Shown here in pieces: positions 1 to 12,154 of a DNA stretch of 64,000 bases (its first letter is position 1; each line of letters begins with the position of its first letter). Both the position numbers and the translations under genes were made by a program. Below the pieces are notes generated by a model. That model did no database searches. It was not told the origin of the DNA and saw only the letters and a program-made list of their open reading frames with translations. This stretch comes from Boswellia sacra (taxonomy: Eukaryota; Streptophyta; Magnoliopsida; Sapindales; Burseraceae): the NCBI GenBank assembly GCA_013180625.2, contig SNVD02014502.1, positions 62,001 through 126,000 on the forward strand, given 5' to 3'.

Positions 1-2395
1 TTAAAAAAAAAAAACTCAAATAGATGAGAAACGACCAACTTTTAAGTTACCTGATAAAGGATTTGATTTGATGTAATAAAAAAGGTAAGTGATTATATAG
101 GGTCATTATTTTGTAAGAAACAAGAAATCATTAATTAAGGAATTTATTTATATACTTCCTATTTATTTAATATGGGATATAATTTATTACTCTAATAAGA
201 AATTTATTTATACAAAAAATTCTTATTCGATTAGGAAATATTATTTTCTTATTTAAAGAACATTTAATTAATTAAATATAATAAAAATAAAAGAAATTGT
301 GGATCCATCAATTTAAGATATCAATTGTATCCTTACAAATTTAATTATAAAAGATAATGAGAGGATGAAATAATAAAACAACATATATTACATATTTAAC
401 ATAACATTTAAAAGGAAATTTAAATTATTTTAAAAACTTTAAAATAGTATTAGTAGATAATGGTTTGATGGGTAAATGGGCACATTAGTCAATTCACGAA
501 AAATTGGCCTGCAAGGAAACTGGTTGGCTGTCAACTAGGATGGGAAACAAAGAACAAGAGCACACGCAACCAAAAGTGATTTTATCGATGAAGGGTATTT
601 TAGTCAATTCAAAACCGGATTGTCCAAGAAGGATATACAGTACAAGTCAAAATTGGCCTTCTATGACTGTTGCGCGTGCAAAAAGCGCGTCACGGCTGTC
701 CATAGACGACGTTGTCTCTTGACTTCAAGATTATAAACAAAAATAGATAAACAAAAGTGTACGAGGTTCAACGAATTAGAACAAGGGGTTTGGCTCTGTT
801 TGGTTATAATGGAAGATTTTTTTTTTCTAACATTAAATAGTGCCTTTATTATTATTATTATTGGGTTTGATTATAATTTTAAATTAAATGGTGGCCATGG
901 ATGTTTGAGATTTTGATAAGATTGAATATGTTAAAAAATAAATAGATTATATTAGATAATCTATTTATTTTTCTTATTTGTATTAATGCATACTACTATT
1001 AAAATTAATCCAATAATGAACAACTTGATAAGAAAAAGAAAGTGTTGTGATAAAAAATTTGTATGAAAAAATTATTTATTTCAGTAAAATTTTTATCCAC
1101 GCCCCTGGGACATGTGTCGACCACTAACACTATAAATACTATTCATGAAACAAGCTAATAATATAATTTAATCAATTAATAAGCATGCTTAATTAACATC
1201 TTTCATGGGCCTATAACTATATATTAACACCTCAATTAGACTTAAACATAAGTTATTAATTATGGATTTATTTTTTTCTTTTATATAAATAATTTGTCTT
1301 TAAAATTATTGGATAAGAATTAAAAAAGAAGGTTTTAAATTTAAATATGGATTAAGGATAAGGGTTTTTCTAATAGTTCCAATTCATCCAATTTTTTTTT
1401 CATGATATTCTAAATCAGTTATAAGTTATAAAATATATTGAAAAAAAAGTTTTAAATAAGGAGAAATTTTATACTCATCAAATGTCTCAATCTCCGACAT
1501 ATATTTCAGTTCCATTTAACTCATAAAATGACTTTTGTAAAATTAGTTTTTAATCGTTAAAAGAAATATATAAATTTAATTTTTTAATTTTTACGATTGG
1601 CAATATATATAGTAGAGTAGTGCTGTTTAAAATAATTTATAGAAAATGAATATCGATTAAAAACTTACAAAGAAGTAAGAATAATTGTGCAAATAACTAA
1701 GTATAAAAGAAATTTATTAAAACCATAATATTCTTTTTATTATCTAGCAATGATAGGCAGAGATGGTGGGGTTAAACTGCAATTGTGTGAATCTACTTTT
1801 ATGGGGATAAGGATGATGTTGCTATTTGTGAGGATGAGGTAAATATTTAATCACTGCACCAGAATGGCAAAGGGAAGGGCTTGATACTCCCCAACCCACC
1901 CCACCCGGTCCCTGCTCTACACCCCATTATATATATAAAAAGAACATTAAATATAAATATTTTTTTGTATAATATATAAATTAATAGTAATAATATAATA
2001 TAATATAATATTATGTTAGTAAGAATAATACTAAGTATTAATATACTTACCCTGCTTCGTGCCATCCCACATATGGGTTAATTGGGTAATGAGTTTCTCA
2101 CCCATTAGATTAGAAATAAAAGTTGATTGGATAACAAAAACAAATTACACCTATTAAGACTCAAAACAATATCATAATTTTAAGAAAGAAAATAATTTAG
2201 TGATATTCAAAAAAATCAGTATCATCGTAAAAATCATCTTTAATTTTGTAAGAATAAAGGATTTTTTAATTATATTTGATAAATTAAAAACTTTTAACTA
2301 GATAGAAATTATGACGTTCAATAATCTATTGTTGATTAGATGAAAAATATAACAAATAAAATAAATACCGGAACGGAGGGTGGGTGGAAACAGCG
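1..2395. other. AT-rich intergenic spacer
   Basis: No coding region is supported here. The stretch is strongly AT-rich with many short A or T runs and no open frame resembling a known protein. Near 495-700 two partly similar segments share agtcaattca and a following aaattggcct, which looks like a decayed local duplication. The last part before about 2,400 is the presumed upstream region of the gene at 2,896. Confidence 0.6.
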
Positions 2396-2539
2396 TCCAA
2401 GTAACGCTCCAAGTGGGTGCGTGGCGCAAGAAGCAAGTTCACCGCCGCTGACTAGGCTTTGAAGACTTATCAGGGAAGAGAGCAACAGAACAAAGCAGCA
2501 GTAGAATCAGTAGAGTAATTCAAACCAAAAGCTAAGGGC

Positions 2540-2546
2540 TATAAAT
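2540..2546 (+). promoter_or_regulatory. TATA-box candidate of the W/G-rich protein gene
   Basis: A TATAAAT motif lies about 30 bp before a CT-rich stretch (2,557-2,578) typical of plant transcription start and leader regions. It is about 350 bp upstream of the coding start at 2,896. The position fits a TATA box, but no transcript data are available. Confidence 0.4.
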
Positions 2547-2895
2547 TCATTCATCCACTCTCTCTTTCCTTCTCATCAAAAACAAAAACGAAAACGAGGA
2601 AATAAAAACAGGAACTCAAAAAGCGGTTCAAACAGCTTTCCTTGTTCGTGATCACCTAGAAACCTCCACAATTTTCTCTAATTACTCCAACTATCAAAAC
2701 CGTTTTCAATCTTCCTCTTTCTTTATTATTATTTCTTTCATCACAAAATCCCTCTCTTCTCTTGCTTCAAACGACAACCCATTCGGAGACCCTGCAATTC
2801 TCTCTGCCTCTCTCTGTTGCTTTGTCACTGTTTCTTCAACGCCTTCTGCCCCAAGCCTCCTCTGGGTTGTTTTTATTTCTTGGCTTGGGTCGTTC

Positions 2896-4721
2896 ATGGA
2901 CAGCTGGAGGAGACAAAGAGGTGAATTTTATCATCAGGAAGTTCAGGGTCCAAGATCACACAACAGGAAGCCACCTCAAGGTTTTTTTGTTTTTTAGATT
3001 TTTTTTTCTCGGTGGATTTTTGGTTTGATGAAGTGGATTGTTCTTAGATTTTGATATTGTTCCTTCTTTGCATGTATCATCATGTGTCTTGCTCCCTGTT
3101 CAAGGGTTTTCACTGTTTTTGTTTCAATTTGTTTGTAGTTGATGTTGTTATTTTTGAGTAATTTCACGCTTTTCATGATGCTTTTCCTGCTTTTGTGACG
3201 AAGAAGAGGATCGTGATCCCTGTGTGATCGAATATTGTGCAGTGGGGGTTTGTTGTGCGTTAAGTGAGAGAGTAACGACTGTTGTGAGTTGAATTTTAAG
3301 GTCAAATATGACTCTTGTTGGTTCCTATTAAGATTTTCAGCTTCTTGCCTTGGCCGCCCTGATGATTGTTAGATTGTTTCGTTGTTCAAGTTACTTTTGC
3401 CGAACATGGGAACTATGTTGAGTACCAAATGTGGAAACGTTTTATAGCGTCGCACTTTTGACTGATTTAGCTATCGGAAACGTGTGTAATGATATACATG
3501 GCAGGAAATATTCTAATTTCTTGACCTTTCGTTTTTTATTTATTCCAATTGTCGTTTTCCTTTGATTATTCCATTATGCCGCTCTGTGTTTTGTTCATTA
3601 GCTATATTCTGCATATTTTTCTTGTACTGGTTTTCTCCTGTCTCTTCTTTGTGTCTGTTCTGCTTTCTGGTAAATACGGCTTTAAATTTTATGTGATCAA
3701 GTGGGTTTTGTATTATGTGTTTGACTTTATCATGATAGTGACTTCTCTGGCATGCAGAATCGGTGAGCTCATATCTTTTTTAATTAATTTTTCAGGTAAT
3801 TGGCAGCCTACTGTTCCGTCATGGGAGAAAAAGTTTTGCTCTTCAATTGGTTCTGTACCATGGAGAAAACTTCTGGAAACCAAGAGGCTTATGTACCTAT
3901 ATGAGAATGTGGTTCAGTGGAATGACTCTGCTGGTGAAGAGGCGTTCCACAATGCAAAAAACCGATTTTGGGCAGAGATTAACGGTCTCCCCTGCAACAT
4001 ATCATTGCCCGATCCTGACATCTATATTGATGAAATTGATTGGGATGCAAACATTGACCCTGAACTGCTTTTAGACTTGGAACGAGATCCAAAAGTTCCT
4101 GAGGATGTAAATAAAGATGAGAAGGTTGTGATTCTTAATAACTCTGTTCTCTTTAATCAGTCATTTTCATGCACCGGATGGGGGGATGCAGAAGACGGTA
4201 TTCACAAAGATACTGACTTGTGTTTGGCTCCTGGATATGGGGATTTTAACCAGAATGCTGGTAATGATAAAAATTCATGGGAGCATAATTGTGCTCCTTC
4301 TAATGTTGCAATAAAAGATGATCAATGGGGAAACCAGTGGAACGGCTCATGGGGATTGAACCAAGTGGATAATAATTGTAATGATTGGGACAATAGTTAT
4401 AATGATTGGAGAAATGTAGATACTAGAAGGGGTGGTGGAGATTGGGGAACATGGAATTGGAATGGCAGAAAGAGAGAAGAAGGTTGTTATATGTCAAGGT
4501 ACAAGACTTCACGGTTTCATGGTGATGACTATCAGATGGGTCGTGGATGGAGGAATAAGAGAGGAGGATGGAAGAGGTCAAATTTTGCACCTCAGAGACC
4601 ATTTAATGATGAAAATTGTTCTTCAGGGCAATGGAACTCGATGAATTCTTGTGGACCTGTTAGTCATAATGACTTCAGCCAAGCAGGACTTTCCTGGGGT
4701 TGGGAGAAACAAGTTTTGTAA
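2896..4721 (+). CDS. W/G/N-rich protein of unknown function (two exons)
   Basis: Exons 2896-2980 and 3796-4721 join across an 815-bp GT-AG intron in frame to give 336 aa. The start is the ATG opening MDSWRRQRGEF. The N-terminal half is a conserved-looking globular part with PTVPSWEKKFC, VPWRKLLETKR and WNDSAGEEAFHNAKNRFW, followed by an acidic segment (IDEIDWDANIDPELLLDLE). The C-terminal half (about residues 170-336) is rich in Trp, Gly, Asn and Asp, with about nine WG/GW dipeptides (for example QWGNQWNGSWG, DWGTWNWNG, LSWGWEK) and a basic R/G/W patch (GRGWRNKRGGWKR). The first part resembles a plant-specific family of uncharacterised proteins; I do not recognise a function. An open frame reading back into the intron from 3,549 encodes a hydrophobic stretch that is intronic, not a signal peptide. 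Confidence 0.82.
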
Positions 4722-7700
4722 GCATGTCGGTATATAATACTGTAGCTAGTAGTATTCTTTCGAATTAGATTTATTCGTTGCTGTGCATCGATGAAAAATA
4801 CATAATAGAACAGTATCAACTAGGCAAAGTCCTCACGTTTGCCTAACATGAGTTTTGTTCTTTCCTTGTTTTGATGACTTATCCGAGATTTTGATCGTGG
4901 CTTGAAGTATCAATTAGATGAGTGTGCTTTGTGAGCTCGATATGTTCGTTGTCACAAACAATTTGGTGTATTACTTCTTATATTCTTAACCGGATCCCAA
5001 TGTTAATTCTTCAGTCTATCTTGTTCTGGCCAGCTCTTCAAAGAATGTATTGCATCCTGTTTCCATCGTATGATTTATCTGTTCATTGCTGAAATATGTG
5101 CTTCATTTGCACAACAGAAACCTAATGATCACGCTTGCAAATCTCGTGTTAATGAAAGTTTTCGTCAAGAGCCAATACAAGATGAGAACAAGGAGGCTAA
5201 AGCCTTGATAGACACTAGCATGCTTCCCTTTCAATTCGATCTTGGCGCCTTGAGCCGTTTTTTTTGTCTTCTCTTCCTCTCGTTCTTTGCTTTTACCATA
5301 GCTTTCCAACTTCAGAATGAGTTCTGAGTTCAATTTTGATATTAGTGCGAATAGAATTTTGTCCCATACTTGTAATTTTGAATAACTGCTCGGTGTTCGG
5401 GTAACATATTGTGGACGGCAAAGTGTCTTTCTTGAAGTAGCTCCCCCCATGGCTTCTTGTGGGAAAAAGGATAAAGATGGAGATCTATTCTGTTTAATCT
5501 TCGAAGTATATTGCACATTAGTGTTGATATATGACTCTTCAAACTTGGACGGGATGGAACAAGTTTGTAACAAATATATTAATCTCAAACCAAAGTCAAA
5601 TACCTTCTTATATAATTTGGAATACAAACTTCATTACGTATGTGCTATTATAAATGATTTTAATCTGACAAAAGAGGTCCTGACCATATTAAAAATGATT
5701 CAAATGAGAAAATAAGAAGTGTTCACCTTGTAGATTGACAACAGTTAAGGAGGCTTGTTATGCCACCAAGTCTGTCATCATCTACTTCATTAGTTGTACC
5801 ACCAACTGTGTTTCGAGCTCCTCCAGCACCTCGAAAACAAAAAGCTAATTTTGAATATACAATAAACACAGGCAGAAGGTTCAGAAGTAACCTTATTAAG
5901 CAAACTTCTCTATATCTTGAGTTCGTCTACGGTATATTAGCTGTACCTATACAATCACTGTTCGTTTTATATAAAATCGTAAACTATATATAAAAGTCGA
6001 TAAATAAAAGTTATATTTATAACTTTTATATACTCGTTAATGATTTTTATATAAAATAAATAGTGACTATACAGATATAGCTGCTATTTCCGAGTTATTT
6101 CCCTATGTCTTGGGCAACACTTGGCATTATGTCCAAACCGACCAAACCCCGCGGAGATTCCACACTTTTTTAAGTCAAATTTTCTCTCTTATGGTACTGT
6201 CTCATCGGGCTCTTTCCCCAAAGCTAACTTGGTCTACCAACTCTGGGCCTGGCTTTGGGGTGTCAACAGCTCATCAACTTGAATTGTTGGCCACAGACTC
6301 TCACTTGATATGGAACGAGGATGAGCCATCTGTGAATAAGTTCCCATAACGATAGGGTTAAGACAGTGGGGCAGTGAACTGGGTGCCACATTTCTTGTAA
6401 TTGAGGGACGCATGCAAGAGAACGCTTGCAATGAATGTTACTGTTACTGATTCTATGGTAACCATAAAAGCGCCTAGAGTTTCTCAAACCCACAACAAAG
6501 GTTATGCTTGCACATCTACAAGGACTTTGATGCTGTTCATCATTTACAATAAACCAACCAGGAACTTTAATGTGTCATTGCCTCTTTTGGTATCTCCATC
6601 AAGTAATATCAAGCTACCTAGTTGACCAATTTTATACGTATACTCCACCACAAAATACCCTCAAATGGCCCACTTAGATGGCACCCATCGATGTCATGAG
6701 TGGCCTACATCTGGTCAAACTCTTCCACTTCACATGACATGGCCGTATGTGGCATTTAAAAAGAGTTCGTGTGTATGCAGTAGAATCCTTTCAAAATATC
6801 AGGGGCTTTTTATGTTTGTGAGATTAATAAATGCTAATTGATTCTAGATTTTTATTAATCAACACTCTTTCATACTTCTACAACTCTTTGTAACATTGAG
6901 CTAGCATTAGGGCTTGGTGTATGGTGTATTAGGAGTTTGGTGCATCGTCTTCTTATTCTCAAACTTTTTGGGTTTTATCAAAGTTTTTGGGGAGTATTGA
7001 GGGTAGTGGCTGCATTATAGCTAGACCCTAACATTGATTTTGGCCATTGTGGACTTGGAGTTTGGTGCACCCTCGTGTTAGAAGCTAAAGTTGTGGCCTC
7101 TACACTAGACTTCTGCTAGTATGCACTTACGATAAGTTTTACTTCTAAGTTTCATCTTATAAAATCACCAAGTTTTGTGAGCTAAATATACATGGTGAAA
7201 GACCTCTTTGTTTTTATAATTAATGTGTTCTTTTTAGTAGAATTATATTTAATAAGGATTTAACTTTTAGTTGAAACATTTTTAATCTTCTTATTTAATA
7301 ATGATTGCTTAGGTTCTTCATTCCTAAAGTTATAATTGAAAACCATTAATTAGATTGTATCAACTTTCATATATAGGAGAGCTTTTTAAAAATTATACCA
7401 AGTCCGAGTAAGAGTAGCAACAACTACTGTCATTAATAACAAATAAACAAGGTAGCCAAAGCTCAAAATTTCACATTCAATAATATAGGAAAAGAAAATG
7501 AAATTGTCCTTACATTATCTTCTTTCTAAATTGCATTTCATTCATTTATAATTTTCAACTAAATTAATAAAAATTTTCTATGAAAATAAAAATTAGAAAA
7601 TCAAAGGGTTATTATCATCCACCCATAATCCCATCTGAGTAATGAGAAAACATCAGCCGTCTCTCAACTATTCAAAAACTGTCATTAAACCAAGGGAAGA

Positions 7701-8880
7701 GGTGGAGATGCTGGGTTAGCTAGTGGCAGATGGCGTGATAGTTTAAGTAGTAAAATCTTATTGGAGATGTAATTTTTCTTATCCACTTTTATTTTTTCCT
7801 CATCTTGTGAATTTTGGTTATGTAAACTGTCACATCATGTTATAAAATGTATGTTGTATAAATATTATAAGTTTAACATTATCTATGTTGTAAAATATTG
7901 AATTTCCTGGTTCAACTTTCTCATAAAGAAGTCTACGTCTTTCTTGTAAATATATCACTATATGTACAGAATTGACTTTTTAATTTATTCGGTACACAAA
8001 TTTTTTGCTTTTATTATATATAATTAATTAAATATTATTTTCAAACTTTAATTAAATTGGAAAGTGGTAATACCTATATAAAAAAAGTGACTCACTCTTT
8101 TTTATCTATCAAATTGTCTTTTGCTTTCATTAGTGAAGTTAATTATTCGATATTATTTACTCTTCTCATCCATTTGAGGATAATTTTCTTTCTCTTATTC
8201 TAGTGCAATTTTGTTGTCTTGAAAATTATCGAGTTGCCAAGTTCTAAACGCCAAACCTTCAAGTGCCAATTTAATAGAAGTAATTGTGACTTATGTTAAA
8301 GAAAAATTACCAAAAAAATTAGGATAGAATTAATCATAGACAATTTTTGAAATTTAGAACAATGTTGAGTTCCCTTTTTGCCTCCCAAAAATTCAATCAT
8401 GGTTCCACTGTTGAATATAACCTAACCACCGTTTTAGGAAAAATAAAAATTGTATATACAACAACTACGAAATTATTCATAGGTTAATCTAGATTTTGAT
8501 TTTAAAATAAAATAGTTTTATATTTTCACTGTCAACCTAGGATTTTAACCAAAAAAAATTGTATATGAAATATGATTAAATAATTTTAAGCAAATTTATA
8601 TTTTAATGAAACGAATATTGGTTCATGATATGTCGCATAATTTGATTGGAAAGAAGAATGTCGAAAGTTAATAATGTCAATTAAAATTGATGATAGGGCA
8701 ATTATGTAATAATTTCATGTAAATTTGTATATTGGGTTTTAGTAGTTTTATTTATTACCCTACTTTAAATAATAATATTTGTTAAATAATAAAATAATAA
8801 AATATTAATTATTTAAAAAGAATACAACTATCGGGTCAAATCTGGATCCGATGGATCTTCGATTACTCGACCCATAAAAT
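4722..8880. other. Spacer with decayed sequence
   Basis: It begins with the 3' UTR of the upstream gene (roughly to 5,050). Several short open frames on both strands between 5,070 and 6,625 have no recognisable domain and no splice-consistent partner exons. They may be relics of a mobile element. A MITE-like element lies at about 5,928-6,095. From 6,650 to 8,800 the sequence is AT-rich and I see no gene; the end of the interval is the promoter/leader region of PRP4. Confidence 0.5.
5928..6095. mobile_element. MITE-like element, copy 1
   Basis: The ends are inverted relatives of each other: tagctgtacctatacaatca on the left and, reversed, tagctatatctgtatagtca on the right. The interior is AT-rich, carries the motifs taaaatcgtaaac and tataaaagtcg, and has a near-perfect palindrome around 6,003-6,030. 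The same end and interior motifs recur in the element at 51,255-51,494, which defines a shared family. There is no coding capacity. Target duplications are not clear for this copy. Confidence 0.5.
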
Positions 8881-8940
8881 GAATCTGGGTTTAACGCCCT
8901 CGTACGAGAAAACCTCTGGCTTCGTGAACTTGTTGTGTTG

Positions 8941-9520
8941 GGTAACTTGTAATTTCTTTGGAAGCTTTAGCTTGTAAGTTGCTTTGCCCACTTCACATTT
9001 TTTGTTTTTACTTTTATTTTGTTTCAGCTTGTAAGGGTTTCGTCTGTGTGATTCTAAAGTTTTAAGTTTTTGTGGTATGGTGCTCTTTTGCTTAATTTGG
9101 GTGGTGAGTGTTGGTGAGTTTAAGCTTACTTTGCTTGTTTTGAGAATGGAAACTAAGGGAAATTGTTGGATTTTGATATTTCTTGTGTTTTCTTTTGGAT
9201 TGCCAGCAATTAAACTGAGTTAGAATTACCAGGAAGAGAATCTTGTTGGTTGCACACCACTGGTTTGTTGCTTTGCTCTTCTATTTGTTGAAGCTTGTTT
9301 TAGTGAAAGGATGTTCAATTGAGAATTTGGTTGGTTTGGTTGATGAAATCAACTGCAAAGGCGTTTGGGTTGATGTTTTGATTGTTCGCTTTTTTGTCAA
9401 GCAATTTATGAGCTTGTGTTTCATACTGGGCCTTTTGTATTTTTGACTATTGTTATACGAATTCCTATGACTGGGAAATGGAGTTTGAAAGTATGTTAAC
9501 TATAGAGTTTATTTGGTCAG
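8941..9520 (+). other. Probable 5'-UTR intron of PRP4
   Basis: The leader before the PRP4 start appears split. A donor at about 8,942 (ttgg then gtaact) and an acceptor ending at 9,520 (tttggtcag) bracket a T-rich stretch without coding signal, and the true ATG follows five bases after the acceptor. An in-frame upstream ATG at 9,478 lies inside this intron. Inferred from splice motifs only. Confidence 0.45.
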
Positions 9521-9525
9521 GTGTC

Positions 9526-12102
9526 ATGGCGGGAGAAGAGGAAAACCCAGCTTCCCTGGCAGAGTCTGCTGAAGCAGTCCCTGATAGTGAAACCCTAACT
9601 TCTAACGTCGAAACGACTCCAGCTCAATCAGTCCAACCAGTTATTCCACCAGTTCTCCCACCAATAATCCCTGCAGCAATACCACCAGTAGTTGTGCCTC
9701 CAATAGCTCCAATACCTCCAATTGCTCCTCCACAAGTTCCTGCTCCATTAGCACCGCTCCCTGTCCGGCCTCCAATTTTTAAACCTGTGGTGCCACCGCA
9801 GAATGGAGAGGTGAGAACCGGTGACTCAGATTCTGACTATGATGACTCGGGTCCAACCCGGGCTACTGCTGGTGAATATGAGATTTCGGAAGAAAGTAGA
9901 CAGGTGAGGGAGCGACAGGAGAAAGCTATCAATGATCTTCTAATGAAGCGCCGTGCTTCTGCACTGGCAGTGCCTACTAATGATATGGCTGTTCGGGCTC
10001 GCCTTCGCCGGCTTGGTGAACCCATTACACTTTTTGGGGAACGAGAGATGGAAAGACGGGACAGATTACGAATGCTTATGGCTAAGCTGGATGCTGAAGG
10101 ACAGTTGGAGAAGCTGATGAAAGCTCATGAGGAAGAGGAGGCTGCAGCTAATGCAATTCCTGAGGATGCCGAGGAAGAAATAATCCAGTACCCCTTCTAC
10201 ACCGAGGGATCAAAGGCGCTCTTGGATGCTAGAATGCATATCGCAAAGTATTCTCTTGTGAGGGCAGCAACTCGCCTTCAACGAGCTCGCAGGAAAAAGG
10301 ATGATCCTGATGAAAATTTGGATGCAGAAATTGATTGGGCTCTGAAGCAGGCAGAGACTTTGTACCTTGATTGCAGTGAGTTTGGGGATGATCGGCCACT
10401 CTCTGGTTGTTCCTTCTCACATGATGGAAAACTTCTTGCAACCAGGTATCCTTCCTTCACTGTTGCTTCTCTCTCCACCAATCACGCATATGCACCAATG
10501 GAGTTTTAATTCCTATGATTTGATAGCCGTTGACTTTCACTACATGCTAATGAGTTGTTATTTCAAGGATCAGTCTCTTTATTATCTTCAAATAGAATGT
10601 TAGAACATACTTAATAAAAGGACCCTTTTGTGGGCTGAAAAATAAATATTCAATGCTACCCACAGTGGCTGAGAAACCCACCCTTCTTAAATTGAAACAT
10701 TGCAAATGATATGTTTCTTTGGATGGAGTCTTCTCTAGCCTTCGCTTTTTGTGGGGCTTAAAAATACATATTCATCTTATTAATTGGAAGTTCAGCTGAG
10801 AGTTTTGATTTGCACTAATATCTTATTTTTTATGTTAATTAGGTTTCAATAGGGTGGTCATGAATTATGGCTTTGCAATTCCTATGGCATTAAAAGAGTC
10901 TCCTCCAGTGGTATATTGGATAATTAGAATTCTTGCCTTCTTGCTGTTGTGGTGATCTGTCTAAAATAATCTTTTATCTCTCTGTCTCTCTGTTTTTTTT
11001 TTCTTTTTTTCCTTCAGTGCTTTAAGTGGAGTTGCAAAGATATGGAGCATGCCAAAAGTGGAAAAGGTTTCTGCCCTGAAGGGACATATAGAACGCGCAA
11101 CTGATGTTGTATTTTCTCCGATACAAAATATATTGGCTACTGCTTCTGCCGATCGGACTGCAAGGTTGTGGAATGCTGATGGATCTCTCCTAAACACTTT
11201 TAAAGGCCATCTGGATCGTCTTGCACGAATTGCCTTCCATCCAACAGGAAAATACCTGGCAACAACTAGCTTTGACAAGACGTGGAGATTGTGGGACATA
11301 GATACAGGAGAAGAGTTGCTTCTTCAAGAAGGTCATAGTAGGAGTGTCTATGGAATTGCCTTCCACTGTGATGGGTCTTTGGCAGGTTCTTGTGGACTGG
11401 ATTCGTTGGCTCGAGTTTGGGACCTTCGCACAGGAAGAAGTATTCTTGCCTTGGAAGGCCATGTCAAGCCGGTAGGACCCAATACTTGTGTGCTTCCTTC
11501 TCTTCCTATTAGTTATTTTAAATACAGTATCTAACTCAATGACATGTGTCTTTGCTATTTCTTTAGGTTCTTGGCATTAGTTTTTCACCTAATGGATACC
11601 ATCTAGCAACAGGTGGTGAGGACAATACTTGTCGTATATGGGACTTAAGGAAGAAAAAGTCTATATATGTCATCCCAGCACACTCAAATCTTATATCACA
11701 AGTGAAGTTTGAGCCTCAAGAAGGGTACTTCCTGGTGACAGGGTCATATGACATGACAGCTAAGGTACATTTTCTTTGCAATGCAGTGATTATTTCGTTG
11801 CAAATGGGTTATTTTAACTTAGATTGTTTGAGTCATTTCATTTAATGCGTGTGTTTCCAGGTATGGTCAGGCCGAGATTTTAAACTTGTAAAAACCTTGT
11901 CAGGGCATGAGGCCAAGGTTACTTCTTTGGATGTTGCTGCAGGTAACTTAGCTATGTATAACCAAAACTTAACTAAGCATGTATCAGTACTTTTGGTTTC
12001 TTTTCCTTTACTTTTATTGACACATCTATTAACATGATCGAGAGATTTTCTACTGAGATATCTTGCTATTCTTGTTCGACTTTTTGAAATGTTTATATCT
12101 GG

Positions 12103-12154
<52 letters not shown>

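Noticed and set aside
3549..3795. Hydrophobic N-terminal extension of the W/G-rich protein
   Set aside because: It is the in-frame read-back of an intron ending in ttttttcag; the better start is the ATG at 2,896 joined by a phase-correct splice.
9478..9525. Upstream Met in frame with PRP4
   Set aside because: It lies before the acceptor at 9,520, so it is intronic; the family start MAGEEEN is at 9,526.
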